Assembly: GCF_003014615.1 (NCBI RefSeq)
Contig: NZ_PYGI01000011.1
Coordinates: forward strand, 1 to 64,000
Source of the DNA: Marinobacterium halophilum
GTDB lineage: Bacteria; Pseudomonadota; Gammaproteobacteria; Pseudomonadales; Balneatricaceae
Direction of reading: 5' to 3'
Length of the DNA stretch: 64,000 nucleotides
Shown here piece by piece: positions 29,953 to 38,388 of the stretch (position 1 is the stretch's first letter; every line of letters begins with the position of its first letter). A program made the translations under genes and the position numbers. The notes beneath the pieces are model-generated. The model saw nothing but the letters and a program-made list of their open reading frames with translations, made no database searches and was not told the DNA's origin.

Positions 29953-32033
29953 TGCCCATGCTTCGCACTCAGCGCTCATCCTCTCTTTATATGCTGCTGG
30001 TCTGTATCGTCCTGCCCACCATTTTCATCACCGTCTCCAGCGGCGCCGCGTTCAACTATTTCACCGCCAAACAGCGCATCAACCACGACATGGAGCGCAG
30101 CGCCGCACAAAGCCTGCAGACCCTGCAGCAAAATATTGCAGGCCTGATAGAGGCCTACGCGGTCAACGAATATGAACAGATCATTGCCACCGAGGTTGGC
30201 CTGCATAATAACTGTGGCATCCTGCTGGACGACTATAATCTCGGCACCATCCTCGGCAAGCCCGCTTACATGACCGGCAGCCTGCGCTTGCCGGACGGCA
30301 CCGTCAGCGCCTTTGATGCCGACCTTACCGAGCACCGGCGTCGGCTCGACCACTGCTATGCGGCCGGCAGCATGCCCGTGCTTGCCAGCGATGGCAGCCC
30401 CATCGGCCTGATCCACCTGTATACCTCAAACGAAGCACTTGATGCCAAACTGAAAGCGATCATCCACGACTCACTGCTCAATACTCTGATCATCTGTACC
30501 CTGATGGTGGTCGCACTGCTGGTACTGACGCGCAGCGTCATTCTTAAGCCTCTGGCCAGCATGATCGCCGCCATACGCACCACTGACAAAGACGGCATAC
30601 CAATCAACATGATGCCTGACCGGGGGCCTCATGAAGTGCGTACTCTGGCCCAGAGCATCAACACAATGATCACCTCGATCCGTAATTCCCGTATCGACCT
30701 GCAGGCACAAAAAGATGCTCTGGACTATATGGCACATCATGATGCGCTCACCGGGCTGGCCAACCGTACCCTGTTCACCGAGCGCCTGAGCAGCGCCATT
30801 CCCCGCGCCGCCCATGCACAGCAGATGCTGGCCGTCCTGTTCATCGACCTTGACCATTTCAAGACCATCAACGATTCACTCGGCCATAATACTGGCGACA
30901 AGGTACTCAACATCATCACCAACCGGTTGAGCCGTGTCCTTCGCGCCGGCGACACGCTCGCCCGCCCCGGTGGCGATGAGTTCACCATCATGCTCGAAGG
31001 GTTGGACAATATTGCGCAGGTCACAGCCTGCGCGAACACGATTCTGCAGGCGATCACCCGTCCACTGCAGATCGAACAGACCGAACTCTACATCAGCTGC
31101 AGCATAGGCATCAGCCTCTTTCCTGATCACGGCAGCAGTGCGACCGAGCTGCTGATGCAGGCCGATGCTGCCATGTACCAGGCCAAGAGCGAGGGCCGCA
31201 ACAGTTACCAGTATTTCAATACCGACTTGACCCAGCAGGCACGGGAACGCCTGTCATTGGAAGCACAACTCCGCAGCGGCCTGCAAAATGGCGAACTGAG
31301 TCCGTATTTCCAACCGCAGGTTGATGCCGCCAGCGGACAGCTCATCGGCTTTGAAGCGCTCGCACGCTGGCACCACCCCGAACAGGGCATGATTTCACCG
31401 GCACGCTTTATTCCGCTGGCTGAAGTCACCGGCTTGATCCATCAACTGGATTTGGTGATCATCCGCCAGGCGATGCTGCAGTTCGCGAACTGGTATACCC
31501 GCGGCCTAAACCCCGGAGTACTGTCGGTCAACCTGACCGTCCGTCATTTTCAGCACCAGCAGTTTGTTACTACGCTGCAGCAGCTGATGACAGATACCGG
31601 ATTCCGCCCCGAATGGCTGGAAATCGAAGTGACAGAAAGCCAGCTGATGACCAAGCCGGAAGCCGCCATTGAAGTCCTGCGTCAGATTCACCAGACCGGT
31701 ATCCGCATCGCCCTGGATGATTTCGGTACCGGTTACTCATCACTGTCCTATCTGAAGCGCCTGCCGATCACCAAACTGAAGATCGACCAGTCATTCGTGC
31801 GTGACTTGCCCCATGATGAAGAGGATGCCTCCATTACCTGCGCGGTGATTGCACTGGCCGATAGTCTGGGTTTGGAAATCATTGCCGAAGGCGCGGAAAC
31901 GGCAGAGCAGGTCGAATTCCTGCTGGCACATGGATGCCGACAGATCCAGGGCTACTTCTACTCACGTCCGTTGCCTGCCGTTGCTGCCGAAGCCTTCATG
32001 CTCAACGACGCCGGTCTGATTCGGGAAGCCTGA
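29952..32033 (+). CDS. Membrane GGDEF-EAL protein coupled to a binding protein
   Basis: A 693-residue inner-membrane protein. One helix lies about residues 13-35, a periplasmic domain about 36-175 (with a Cys pair in NNCGILLDD and DHCYAAG), then a second helix (about 178-200) and a HAMP-like linker. GGDEF is intact near residue 340 with an RxxD inhibitory site (RAGD) five residues before it. EAL is intact (GFEALARWHHP near 468, DDFGTGYSS near 589). Both activities are possible. Coupling to the upstream binding protein suggests ligand-controlled c-di-GMP turnover, similar in principle to NspS/MbaA or LuxP/LuxQ. Confidence 0.92.
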   Translation: MPMLRTQRSSSLYMLLVCIVLPTIFITVSSGAAFNYFTAKQRINHDMERSAAQSLQTLQQNIAGLIEAYAVNEYEQIIATEVGLHNNCGILLDDYNLGTILGKPAYMTGSLRLPDGTVSAFDADLTEHRRRLDHCYAAGSMPVLASDGSPIGLIHLYTSNEALDAKLKAIIHDSLLNTLIICTLMVVALLVLTRSVILKPLASMIAAIRTTDKDGIPINMMPDRGPHEVRTLAQSINTMITSIRNSRIDLQAQKDALDYMAHHDALTGLANRTLFTERLSSAIPRAAHAQQMLAVLFIDLDHFKTINDSLGHNTGDKVLNIITNRLSRVLRAGDTLARPGGDEFTIMLEGLDNIAQVTACANTILQAITRPLQIEQTELYISCSIGISLFPDHGSSATELLMQADAAMYQAKSEGRNSYQYFNTDLTQQARERLSLEAQLRSGLQNGELSPYFQPQVDAASGQLIGFEALARWHHPEQGMISPARFIPLAEVTGLIHQLDLVIIRQAMLQFANWYTRGLNPGVLSVNLTVRHFQHQQFVTTLQQLMTDTGFRPEWLEIEVTESQLMTKPEAAIEVLRQIHQTGIRIALDDFGTGYSSLSYLKRLPITKLKIDQSFVRDLPHDEEDASITCAVIALADSLGLEIIAEGAETAEQVEFLLAHGCRQIQGYFYSRPLPAVAAEAFMLNDAGLIREA

Positions 32034-32036
32034 GCC

Positions 32037-34343
32037 TCAAGTCCGCTCCAACAGATCCGGCCCTGGCATGCCGATCAGTTCTCCCTGGGCAAAATCGATC
32101 CCCAGCTGTTGCACCTGCTCCAGCACGGCGGCCGAATGTACAAATTCGGCCACGGTCTGGATGCCAAGGCTGTGGGCAAAACTGACAATGCCCCGTGTTA
32201 CCCGCCGCGCGTTCACATCGGTGTGCAGGTGACGAATCAGACTGCCATCAATCTTGAGCAGATCGACATCAAGACGCAGCAGATGTGCGAAATTGGAATA
32301 GCCGGTGCCAAAATCATCAATGGCGATACGGCAGCCCCGCGTTTTCACGTCCTCGATGAAATGGCGCACCTGGTCGTAGTTATCGATGCCGTCGGATTCC
32401 AGAATTTCAAAGATCAGCCGTGGGCCAACACCGGTCATGTCCAGCTGCTCCAGAATAAACGCGGTCAGCGCACCGTCTCGCAAATCGCCGTAGGCCAGAT
32501 TGATCGAAAATTGCAGTTCGGAATCGGCAAAATGATGGCAGCATTTCTCGATCATCAAGCGGGTAATCTGACGGTCCAGGCGCAGTTGGCGCGCTACACC
32601 CAGAAAATGGCCGGGGCTGATCGCGCGGCCCTCTTCATCGAGCATGCGTACCAGACATTCATATTTTTCCACCTGTCCGGTCGCGGTATTCAGGATCGGC
32701 TGATACCAGGGCTGCAATCGATCGGTACGCAAGGCCTCGCGCAAGCGGTTGGCCCAACGCAGATTGAACGCGAACTGCTGCTCCAGTGAATGGGCGTTGT
32801 CATGAATCCGGTAATTCAACCCATGCTGACGCGCCTGCTTCAACGCTTCTTGAGCCTCATTGATCAGGTCACACTGCTGCACCGGACGGTCCGGAGTTGA
32901 TACCGCCGCGCCCAGGGTCGCACTGAGGTTGATATCATGCCCGTGCCAATGCAGCTGCTGCGCCTGTACAAAATGCAACAGGCGTTGCAGTTCAGCACCC
33001 AACGCGTCGACGGCCAGCGGCGCAACCAGCAAGACGAATTCATCGGCCCCCAGCCGATACAGGCGTTGCCCCGGCGGTGAGGATGCCTGCAGCCGTGCCA
33101 CCAGCGTCGTCAGGATATAGTCACCGCAGGCATGACCCAGCAGCCCGTTCAGCTGCCGAAAGCGATCGAGATTAAGCAGAATCAAGGCCGCCTGCTGCCG
33201 CTGTTGCAGATCCAGCAGCAGCCGGGCCCGGTTGGGCAATCCGGTGAGTTCATCCGTGTAGGATGCCTGCAACTCCCGCATCAGTGCCGCCACCTTGAAC
33301 AACACCAGCCCCGATAGCAGCAGAATGCCCAGCCCGCCCAACAGCAGAATACGCAGATTGGTGCTGCGCATGGGTGCCAACACGGCGTCGATCTCATCAC
33401 GGGGAACCCCGATGCCGAATACCATGCCGCCACGGGTGGTAGCATGAAACAGCGCGAAGTCGCGACCCTCTACGTGTATGTGGCTGCGTCCGTCCTTTTG
33501 CACAGGCGCCAGCTGCTGCTCAACCGCTGCCATCAGCTGTTCGGCATACCGGGCGTCCTTAATTTGACTCAGACTGGAAAGTCGGCGGCCATTGCGGTCG
33601 ATCAGCCAGGCAAAACTGCCGGGCGTCATCTCGATACGGCTGACCCGCTCAATCAGCGTATCGGCATGCCAGTCGGCACTGACCAAGCCAAGCAGCGCCC
33701 CGTCCGCTGTTCTGAGCGGGCGGATAAGGCTGATCACCGCAGCATCCGTCAGGGGGTTGTAGTAAACCGGCGTCCAATAGTGATCCTTCTTATCCACACC
33801 TTGTTCACGCCAGTCAGGGCCCAGCGCCAGCGGGAACCAGATCTGCTGCCGGTAATCCTGCCAGTGTAGATCGGCACCCGCGTATACCTGTGTGCCGGTT
33901 CCACTGCGATATGCCAGCGCACCAAAGGGCTGCTGTGGTCGAATCACATCCGAGCGATACCAGACACCGCTACCGAAGGCAGCCGGGAAGCGTTGCAACC
34001 GCTGCAGCAACTCCTGCTCCAGATTATGCACTGACATCCCGCCTTCGAGGTTAAGCCGGGCAAACAGTGCCGCCTGCTGCACCAGATCAGCGGTATATTG
34101 TTCCAGCCGCTGATGCTCGGCATTGATACGATCCAGATGGGCATGAAAACCATCCTCGATCTGCTGCTGCCGCACGGCTGACATCGCCTGTTGGGAATAT
34201 TTCAGGTTCAGTGACGACATGATCCAGAGCCCGGCCAGAAACAAACCCACCAGCAGCACTAAACCCCACATAATGGATTGCTTGGAAGGGTCCAGACGCT
34301 TTAACCCGGGCAGTATCCGTTCCAGATGCCGGGACACACTCAC
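32037..34343 (-). CDS. dCache-type GGDEF-EAL protein, probable phosphodiesterase
   Basis: A 768-residue inner-membrane protein. First helix about 25-45; a large periplasmic region (about 46-330) with a double-Cache look (VWYRSDVI, WTPVYYNPLTDAAVISLIRPL, FAWLIDRNGRRLS); second helix about 335-355. The GGDEF site is degraded to GADEF (near 430) with no inhibitory site. The EAL motif is ECL (KYECLVRM near 561) but keeps the Glu, and DDFGTGYSN is intact near 675. It probably hydrolyses c-di-GMP. GTG start at 34343 overlaps the lipoprotein gene by 4 bases. Confidence 0.88.
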   Translation of the reverse strand: MSVSRHLERILPGLKRLDPSKQSIMWGLVLLVGLFLAGLWIMSSLNLKYSQQAMSAVRQQQIEDGFHAHLDRINAEHQRLEQYTADLVQQAALFARLNLEGGMSVHNLEQELLQRLQRFPAAFGSGVWYRSDVIRPQQPFGALAYRSGTGTQVYAGADLHWQDYRQQIWFPLALGPDWREQGVDKKDHYWTPVYYNPLTDAAVISLIRPLRTADGALLGLVSADWHADTLIERVSRIEMTPGSFAWLIDRNGRRLSSLSQIKDARYAEQLMAAVEQQLAPVQKDGRSHIHVEGRDFALFHATTRGGMVFGIGVPRDEIDAVLAPMRSTNLRILLLGGLGILLLSGLVLFKVAALMRELQASYTDELTGLPNRARLLLDLQQRQQAALILLNLDRFRQLNGLLGHACGDYILTTLVARLQASSPPGQRLYRLGADEFVLLVAPLAVDALGAELQRLLHFVQAQQLHWHGHDINLSATLGAAVSTPDRPVQQCDLINEAQEALKQARQHGLNYRIHDNAHSLEQQFAFNLRWANRLREALRTDRLQPWYQPILNTATGQVEKYECLVRMLDEEGRAISPGHFLGVARQLRLDRQITRLMIEKCCHHFADSELQFSINLAYGDLRDGALTAFILEQLDMTGVGPRLIFEILESDGIDNYDQVRHFIEDVKTRGCRIAIDDFGTGYSNFAHLLRLDVDLLKIDGSLIRHLHTDVNARRVTRGIVSFAHSLGIQTVAEFVHSAAVLEQVQQLGIDFAQGELIGMPGPDLLERT

Positions 34344-35137
34344 GGAGCCAGATCCAGCTGCTGATGTACCTGCTTGCGCGCGCTACGACGTTGGGACAGG
34401 CTCAATTCCCCTGCCAACACTGCTGCACGGTCACGCGCACCGGCATATTCATACCAGGCCCAGGCCAGCGCCGGATCGCGGACGCCTGCCACACCTTCCA
34501 GTGCCAGTTCAGCCAATCGAATCTGTGCATCGCGATCCTGCTGCTGTGCGGCCCGCAGCCACCAGTGGCGCGCGTCGCCATACTGCTGCAACGCCGCCAG
34601 GCTGGTGGCCAAGGCACTCTGTGCCCGCCGGTTGCCCGCTCGCGCAGGTGGCTCACAGGCACGGATCGCATCGGCGTGATTGTGAATCCCCGCCAGCAGA
34701 TAGCATTCATTGGCCGTGGTATCCCAGGCAGGGTTAGCCACGGGTTGTATCGGTTCCGGCAACGGCTCTGTCACCACGGCCGACTTGCGGGCTACGCGGA
34801 CGGCAAACGCTTCCACCTGTCGTGGACAGGAATACTGGTAACCGGCCCGATAGCGCGCCAACACCTGCTCGGTCACATCACGCTCGGCAAAGCGTTGCGC
34901 TACCGCCAGACAACGCTGTTCACGCTCAGCAGCGACCCGCTCCCGGTCAGCACGGCGCGTTTCATCCTGCTCATGCGTACGCAAAAAGGTCGTCAAAGGG
35001 TCGATATAGGGCTGATTGAACAGCGCCTGCACCCGTTGTTCTTCCGCGTCATACGCCAATTTGGAGCTCTCCAGCGCCGCACACCCGCTCAACATCACTG
35101 TCATCAGCAAGGGCAGCATGAACTTGGCCATTCGCAT
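34340..35137 (-). CDS. Sel1-like repeat lipoprotein
   Basis: A lipoprotein of about 265 residues. The lipobox is LSGC (Cys about 18) after a hydrophobic signal (FMLPLLMTVML). The middle is helical and charged. The C-terminal half (about 150-240) has TPR/Sel1-like helices: RRAQSALATSLAALQQYGDARHWWLRAAQQ, then RLAELALEGVAGVRDPALAWAWYEYA. Start at 35137 (MRMAKF) is preferred over 35185, which would put residues before the signal. It overlaps the downstream phosphodiesterase gene, suggesting the two form a functional pair. No known name. Confidence 0.8.
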   Translation of the reverse strand: MRMAKFMLPLLMTVMLSGCAALESSKLAYDAEEQRVQALFNQPYIDPLTTFLRTHEQDETRRADRERVAAEREQRCLAVAQRFAERDVTEQVLARYRAGYQYSCPRQVEAFAVRVARKSAVVTEPLPEPIQPVANPAWDTTANECYLLAGIHNHADAIRACEPPARAGNRRAQSALATSLAALQQYGDARHWWLRAAQQQDRDAQIRLAELALEGVAGVRDPALAWAWYEYAGARDRAAVLAGELSLSQRRSARKQVHQQLDLAP

Positions 35138-35283
35138 GATCGACACGGGGTCTGGATGATGTTTGTACATGGAAGCAGAGAACATAGGCGTTGTTGATCA
35201 TTCCGATAACAGGGCTGCAGACGGTTCAACAGCACATCCACTCAAATTTCAGAGCGGTGCGACATGAACAGACTCTTGTCATG

Positions 35284-35718
35284 AGTTGATAATACCCGAA
35301 GGACGGCATGATCGCCTATTCGTACGCCGGATGGACGGCCGTCGCCCTGCTGGTTCAGCACTTAATCTATACACAGGTTTAGGCACACCCTCAGCACCTC
35401 CTGTTGATAACAAAAAACACACCGGAGATGCTGGATCAAACCATGGTGGCCTGTTGATAACCATGGCTTACTTCTATCCCCATTACCCTTGCATGGACCT
35501 GTGCATAACCTTTGCACAAGGTCGTTACATCAGGATTGAACCTGCAGCCAGCCTGAGACGAAGAAAACCGGTTGTTTTTTGATCAGCTGCTGGGATAAAG
35601 CTGGTTATGCACAACTTACACCCAAATATTTTGATATGCCATCCCGGTTCCTGTTATCCGGGATAGTCCTGCCTAAGCCTGTGTGTAAAAAAGAATGTGC
35701 ATAACCTTCTGTGGATAA
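35284..35718. other. Cluster of DnaA-box sequences in a gene-free region
   Basis: The stretch 35138-35876 has no convincing gene. Inside it are four exact TTATNCACA boxes: 35500-35508, 35605-35613, 35696-35704 and 35710-35718 (one plus, three minus). Two TTATCAACA boxes lie at 35402-35410 and 35452-35460. Weaker matches are at 35367-35375 and 35680-35688 (one mismatch) and 35284-35292 (two mismatches). This density far exceeds chance. No strong AT-rich unwinding element and no Dam-site cluster is obvious, and no dnaA or gidA is near, so a datA-like titration or regulatory site is more likely than an origin. Confidence 0.7.
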
Positions 35719-35876
35719 TCGTAGTATTTTCCTGCCCGAATTGGGCTTATTTACCATGGCCAATACTGTCGCCTCACACATACATCGTATTTAACCGACT
35801 GGCTTAAGCTGATAAATTGAATCCATGTGCGCAAAGCGCGTATATTCAACAATATCAGGGAGATAAGGAAATACCG

Positions 35877-37322
35877 ATGCGAACACGACACACGCTAAAA
35901 GGACTTGCGCTGGCCTCCGGCTTACTACTGCTCTCCGGTTGCCAAACACTTTCCAGCAAACAGAGTCTGGATGATTTCAATCAGCAGTACGGACAAGGCA
36001 ATTATCAAGCAGCGGCCGATTTTGCCCTCACGTCCGGCGGTATCAATGCCGAAGGCGAGGGCGGTAACCTGCTCTGGTCACTCCAGGCCGGCTCGGCCCT
36101 CAAGGCCAGCGGCCAGTTCGCCTACAGTACCAAGGTGTTCGATCACGCTGAAACCATGATGAAGGCGGAAGATACCGAGAATATCGGCCGTAAAGGCCTT
36201 GAGAAAGTCACAGCGACTCTGATCAACAACAACCTCAATCGCTACGACCCGACAGTCTATGACGGCGTCATGGTGAACACCTACAAGGCCTTGAACAGTA
36301 TCTTCCTGCAGGATCTGCAGGGCGCACGTATCGAGTTCAACCGTGCCGCCGACCGCCAGCGCCGTGCCGAAGAAACCTTCAAGACGCGAATCGAAGAACA
36401 GAAAGCGAAACTGGCCGAGACCCGCGAGCAAACCGAAGGTGAGCAGGCCGCCAACTCACAGCTCGACTTTGGCAAAAGTGAACAGGCCTCGCGCCAGGCA
36501 ATTGATGAAGCTTTTGCCGAGCTGGATGACTGGAAAGCCTATCCCGACTTCGTCAATCCCTATACCGATTACCTGCACGGCCTCTACTTCATGCTGGCCA
36601 GCGCAGACCGTGCCGACTACGGCAAGGCGCGCGAGTCCATGCGCCGTGTCCGCGGTATGGTCTCGGACAACGACGCTGTCAAAACCGATTACATGGTGAT
36701 CAACAAGCTGCGGACCGGAGCCTGGCGCAAGCACAAGCTTAATCCCGCGGTTTGGGTCATCTTTGAAAACGGTGAAGCGCCTACAATCGACGAGATCCTG
36801 GTGCCGCTGCCGTTGTTCCTGATCAGCGACAAGGTCGAGTACGCGCAGATTGCACTGCCGAAACTGAAAGAACGTGCACGCGCCTATCCTTATCTGGAAA
36901 TCCGTTCCGGCGGCAAGCGCCTGGGCAAAACCGAGCTGTTGGCCAGCATGGATCGGGTGATCCAGACCGAGTTCAAGCGTGAATTCCCGCTCAAGGTTAC
37001 CGAGGCTATTGCCAGCACCCTGACCAAGGCCTTTATTCAGTATCAAGCGAAGAAGGAACTGGGGCTGGCGGGTAGCCTGGTAGCAGGGATCTATCAAGCC
37101 GCCACCACTCGTGCCGATACCCGCAGCTGGAGCAGCCTGCCTAAGGAAGTTCAGGTTTCGCGTGTGCGTAAACCCGCCAACGGTACGCTGGAATTGCATG
37201 CCCCCGGACTGTCGGAACCGCTGAAAGTCGAACTGCCAAAAACCCGTTTTTCTGTTATTTATGTCAAGGCAAGTGCACCAGGAAGCACACCTGTGTATCA
37301 GGTCGCAGGCTTTGACGCCTGA
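35877..37322 (+). CDS. COG3014-type lipoprotein
   Basis: A 481-residue lipoprotein (lipobox LSGC, Cys near residue 21) at the head of a five-gene operon. The N-terminal half has TPR-like helices (GNYQAAADFAL, STKVFDHAETMM). A charged coiled coil lies about 165-200, then a mixed domain containing VWVIFENGEAPTIDEILVPLPL. I recall it as the uncharacterised COG3014 family; no function is known. Start at 35877, with AAGGAA nine bases upstream; the frame is open back to 35817 but without a signal peptide. The DnaA-box cluster lies just upstream. Confidence 0.8.
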   Translation: MRTRHTLKGLALASGLLLLSGCQTLSSKQSLDDFNQQYGQGNYQAAADFALTSGGINAEGEGGNLLWSLQAGSALKASGQFAYSTKVFDHAETMMKAEDTENIGRKGLEKVTATLINNNLNRYDPTVYDGVMVNTYKALNSIFLQDLQGARIEFNRAADRQRRAEETFKTRIEEQKAKLAETREQTEGEQAANSQLDFGKSEQASRQAIDEAFAELDDWKAYPDFVNPYTDYLHGLYFMLASADRADYGKARESMRRVRGMVSDNDAVKTDYMVINKLRTGAWRKHKLNPAVWVIFENGEAPTIDEILVPLPLFLISDKVEYAQIALPKLKERARAYPYLEIRSGGKRLGKTELLASMDRVIQTEFKREFPLKVTEAIASTLTKAFIQYQAKKELGLAGSLVAGIYQAATTRADTRSWSSLPKEVQVSRVRKPANGTLELHAPGLSEPLKVELPKTRFSVIYVKASAPGSTPVYQVAGFDA

Positions 37323-37343
37323 TTATTCGTAAGGAGACGAACC

Positions 37344-37760
37344 ATGCAGATTCGTATCGGCGTGCTGGCAACAGCCGCCCTTGCGCTGTGGGGCTGCCAG
37401 ACTCAGCCACAACAACCCACACAATATCCCCAGCTTCAGATCGGCCCTCGTGCCCAATCATATCTGCAGATCGAAGCGGTACAGGAAGGCTATGCCTCCA
37501 GCAACCTGCTGCGTGCCGGCGTACGCCTGTACAACCGCAGCAGTCAGGAACAGACCCTGCGCTACCGCTTCAGCTGGTTTGATGCCAACGGTTTCGAACT
37601 CAAGGGCATGGCCGGGCGCTGGGAGCAACAGCCACTGCGTCCCGCCGAACCGGTGATGATTGATCGTGTGGCGCCCAGTCCCAAAGCGGTCAGTTACCGC
37701 ATTCAGTTATTTGATCCCCGCACACCTGTAGCCAACTCTACACAAGGAATTGATGGATGA
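37344..37760 (+). CDS. YcfL-family lipoprotein (DUF1425)
   Basis: A 138-residue lipoprotein (ALWGC lipobox, Cys 18) with a single beta-sandwich domain: RAGVRLYNRSSQEQTLRYRFSWFDANGFEL. In E. coli ycfL lies beside lpoB, and the same pairing is seen here with a 4-base overlap (ATGA). Function unknown. SD AAGGAG precedes its ATG. Confidence 0.83.
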   Translation: MQIRIGVLATAALALWGCQTQPQQPTQYPQLQIGPRAQSYLQIEAVQEGYASSNLLRAGVRLYNRSSQEQTLRYRFSWFDANGFELKGMAGRWEQQPLRPAEPVMIDRVAPSPKAVSYRIQLFDPRTPVANSTQGIDG

Positions 37761-38374
37761 GCCCTCGTAACACTCTGATCAAGGCACTCGCACTGACCAC
37801 CGTCCTCGGCCTCGCGGCCGGTTGTACCCCGCAAACCCGGCTGCTGCCACAGGGCGGCGTCGACCAGCCGGTCACCATGGGCCTGAGCGGATCCGATTTT
37901 GCCCAGGCCGCCTCCGATGCCGTGCAGTCCATGCTCACCTCCGGTGCCGTCGACCGTACCGACGGCAAGAAGAACATCATGGTGGTGTCCACGGTACTCA
38001 ATGACACCATGCAGCGCATCGATACCGACCAGCTGGTGAAGAAGATCCGCGTGGACCTGTTGCGTAGCGGCAAGGTGCTGACCACCACTGCAATTGGCCT
38101 CAACGGTGCTGAAGACAAGATGACTCAGGCCTATGCCGAACTGAGCCAGTCGCGCAAGGTCGACCGCTCAACCGTCGTTCGTCAGCGCCTGGCCGCACCG
38201 AACATGAGCCTGTCCGGCAAGATCATTCAGCGTAACAACCGCGTCGACGGCAACAAGCAGTTGGTGGAGTACTACTTCCAGCTGACCCTGACCGACCTGT
38301 CCAACGGTTTGGCCATCTGGGAAGATGAAACACCGATCCGCAAGCTCGGTAGCGCCAAGGGAACCTCCTGGTAA
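37757..38374 (+). CDS. lpoB: Penicillin-binding protein activator LpoB
   Basis: A 205-residue outer-membrane lipoprotein (LAAGC lipobox, Cys about 23). LpoB spans the periplasm to stimulate PBP1b. Family features: GLSGSDFAQAASDAVQSML, VVSTVLNDTMQRIDTDQL, LRSGKV and a C-terminal strand set LVEYYFQLTLTDLSNGLAIWEDE. The disordered stretch after the Cys is short compared with E. coli. Whether the partner is PBP1b here is inferred. Confidence 0.85.
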   Translation: MSPRNTLIKALALTTVLGLAAGCTPQTRLLPQGGVDQPVTMGLSGSDFAQAASDAVQSMLTSGAVDRTDGKKNIMVVSTVLNDTMQRIDTDQLVKKIRVDLLRSGKVLTTTAIGLNGAEDKMTQAYAELSQSRKVDRSTVVRQRLAAPNMSLSGKIIQRNNRVDGNKQLVEYYFQLTLTDLSNGLAIWEDETPIRKLGSAKGTSW

Positions 38375-38388
38375 CGTAAAGGAATACG

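Noticed and set aside
35286-35582. 98-codon open frame inside the DnaA-box region
   Set aside because: No Shine-Dalgarno sequence, no domain or signal peptide, and its sequence is dominated by the DnaA boxes and spacer.
35138-35876. Chromosomal replication origin oriC
   Set aside because: The DnaA boxes fit, but no dnaA, dnaN, rpmH or gidA is adjacent, GATC sites are few and no clear AT-rich unwinding repeats are seen; left as a DnaA-binding cluster.
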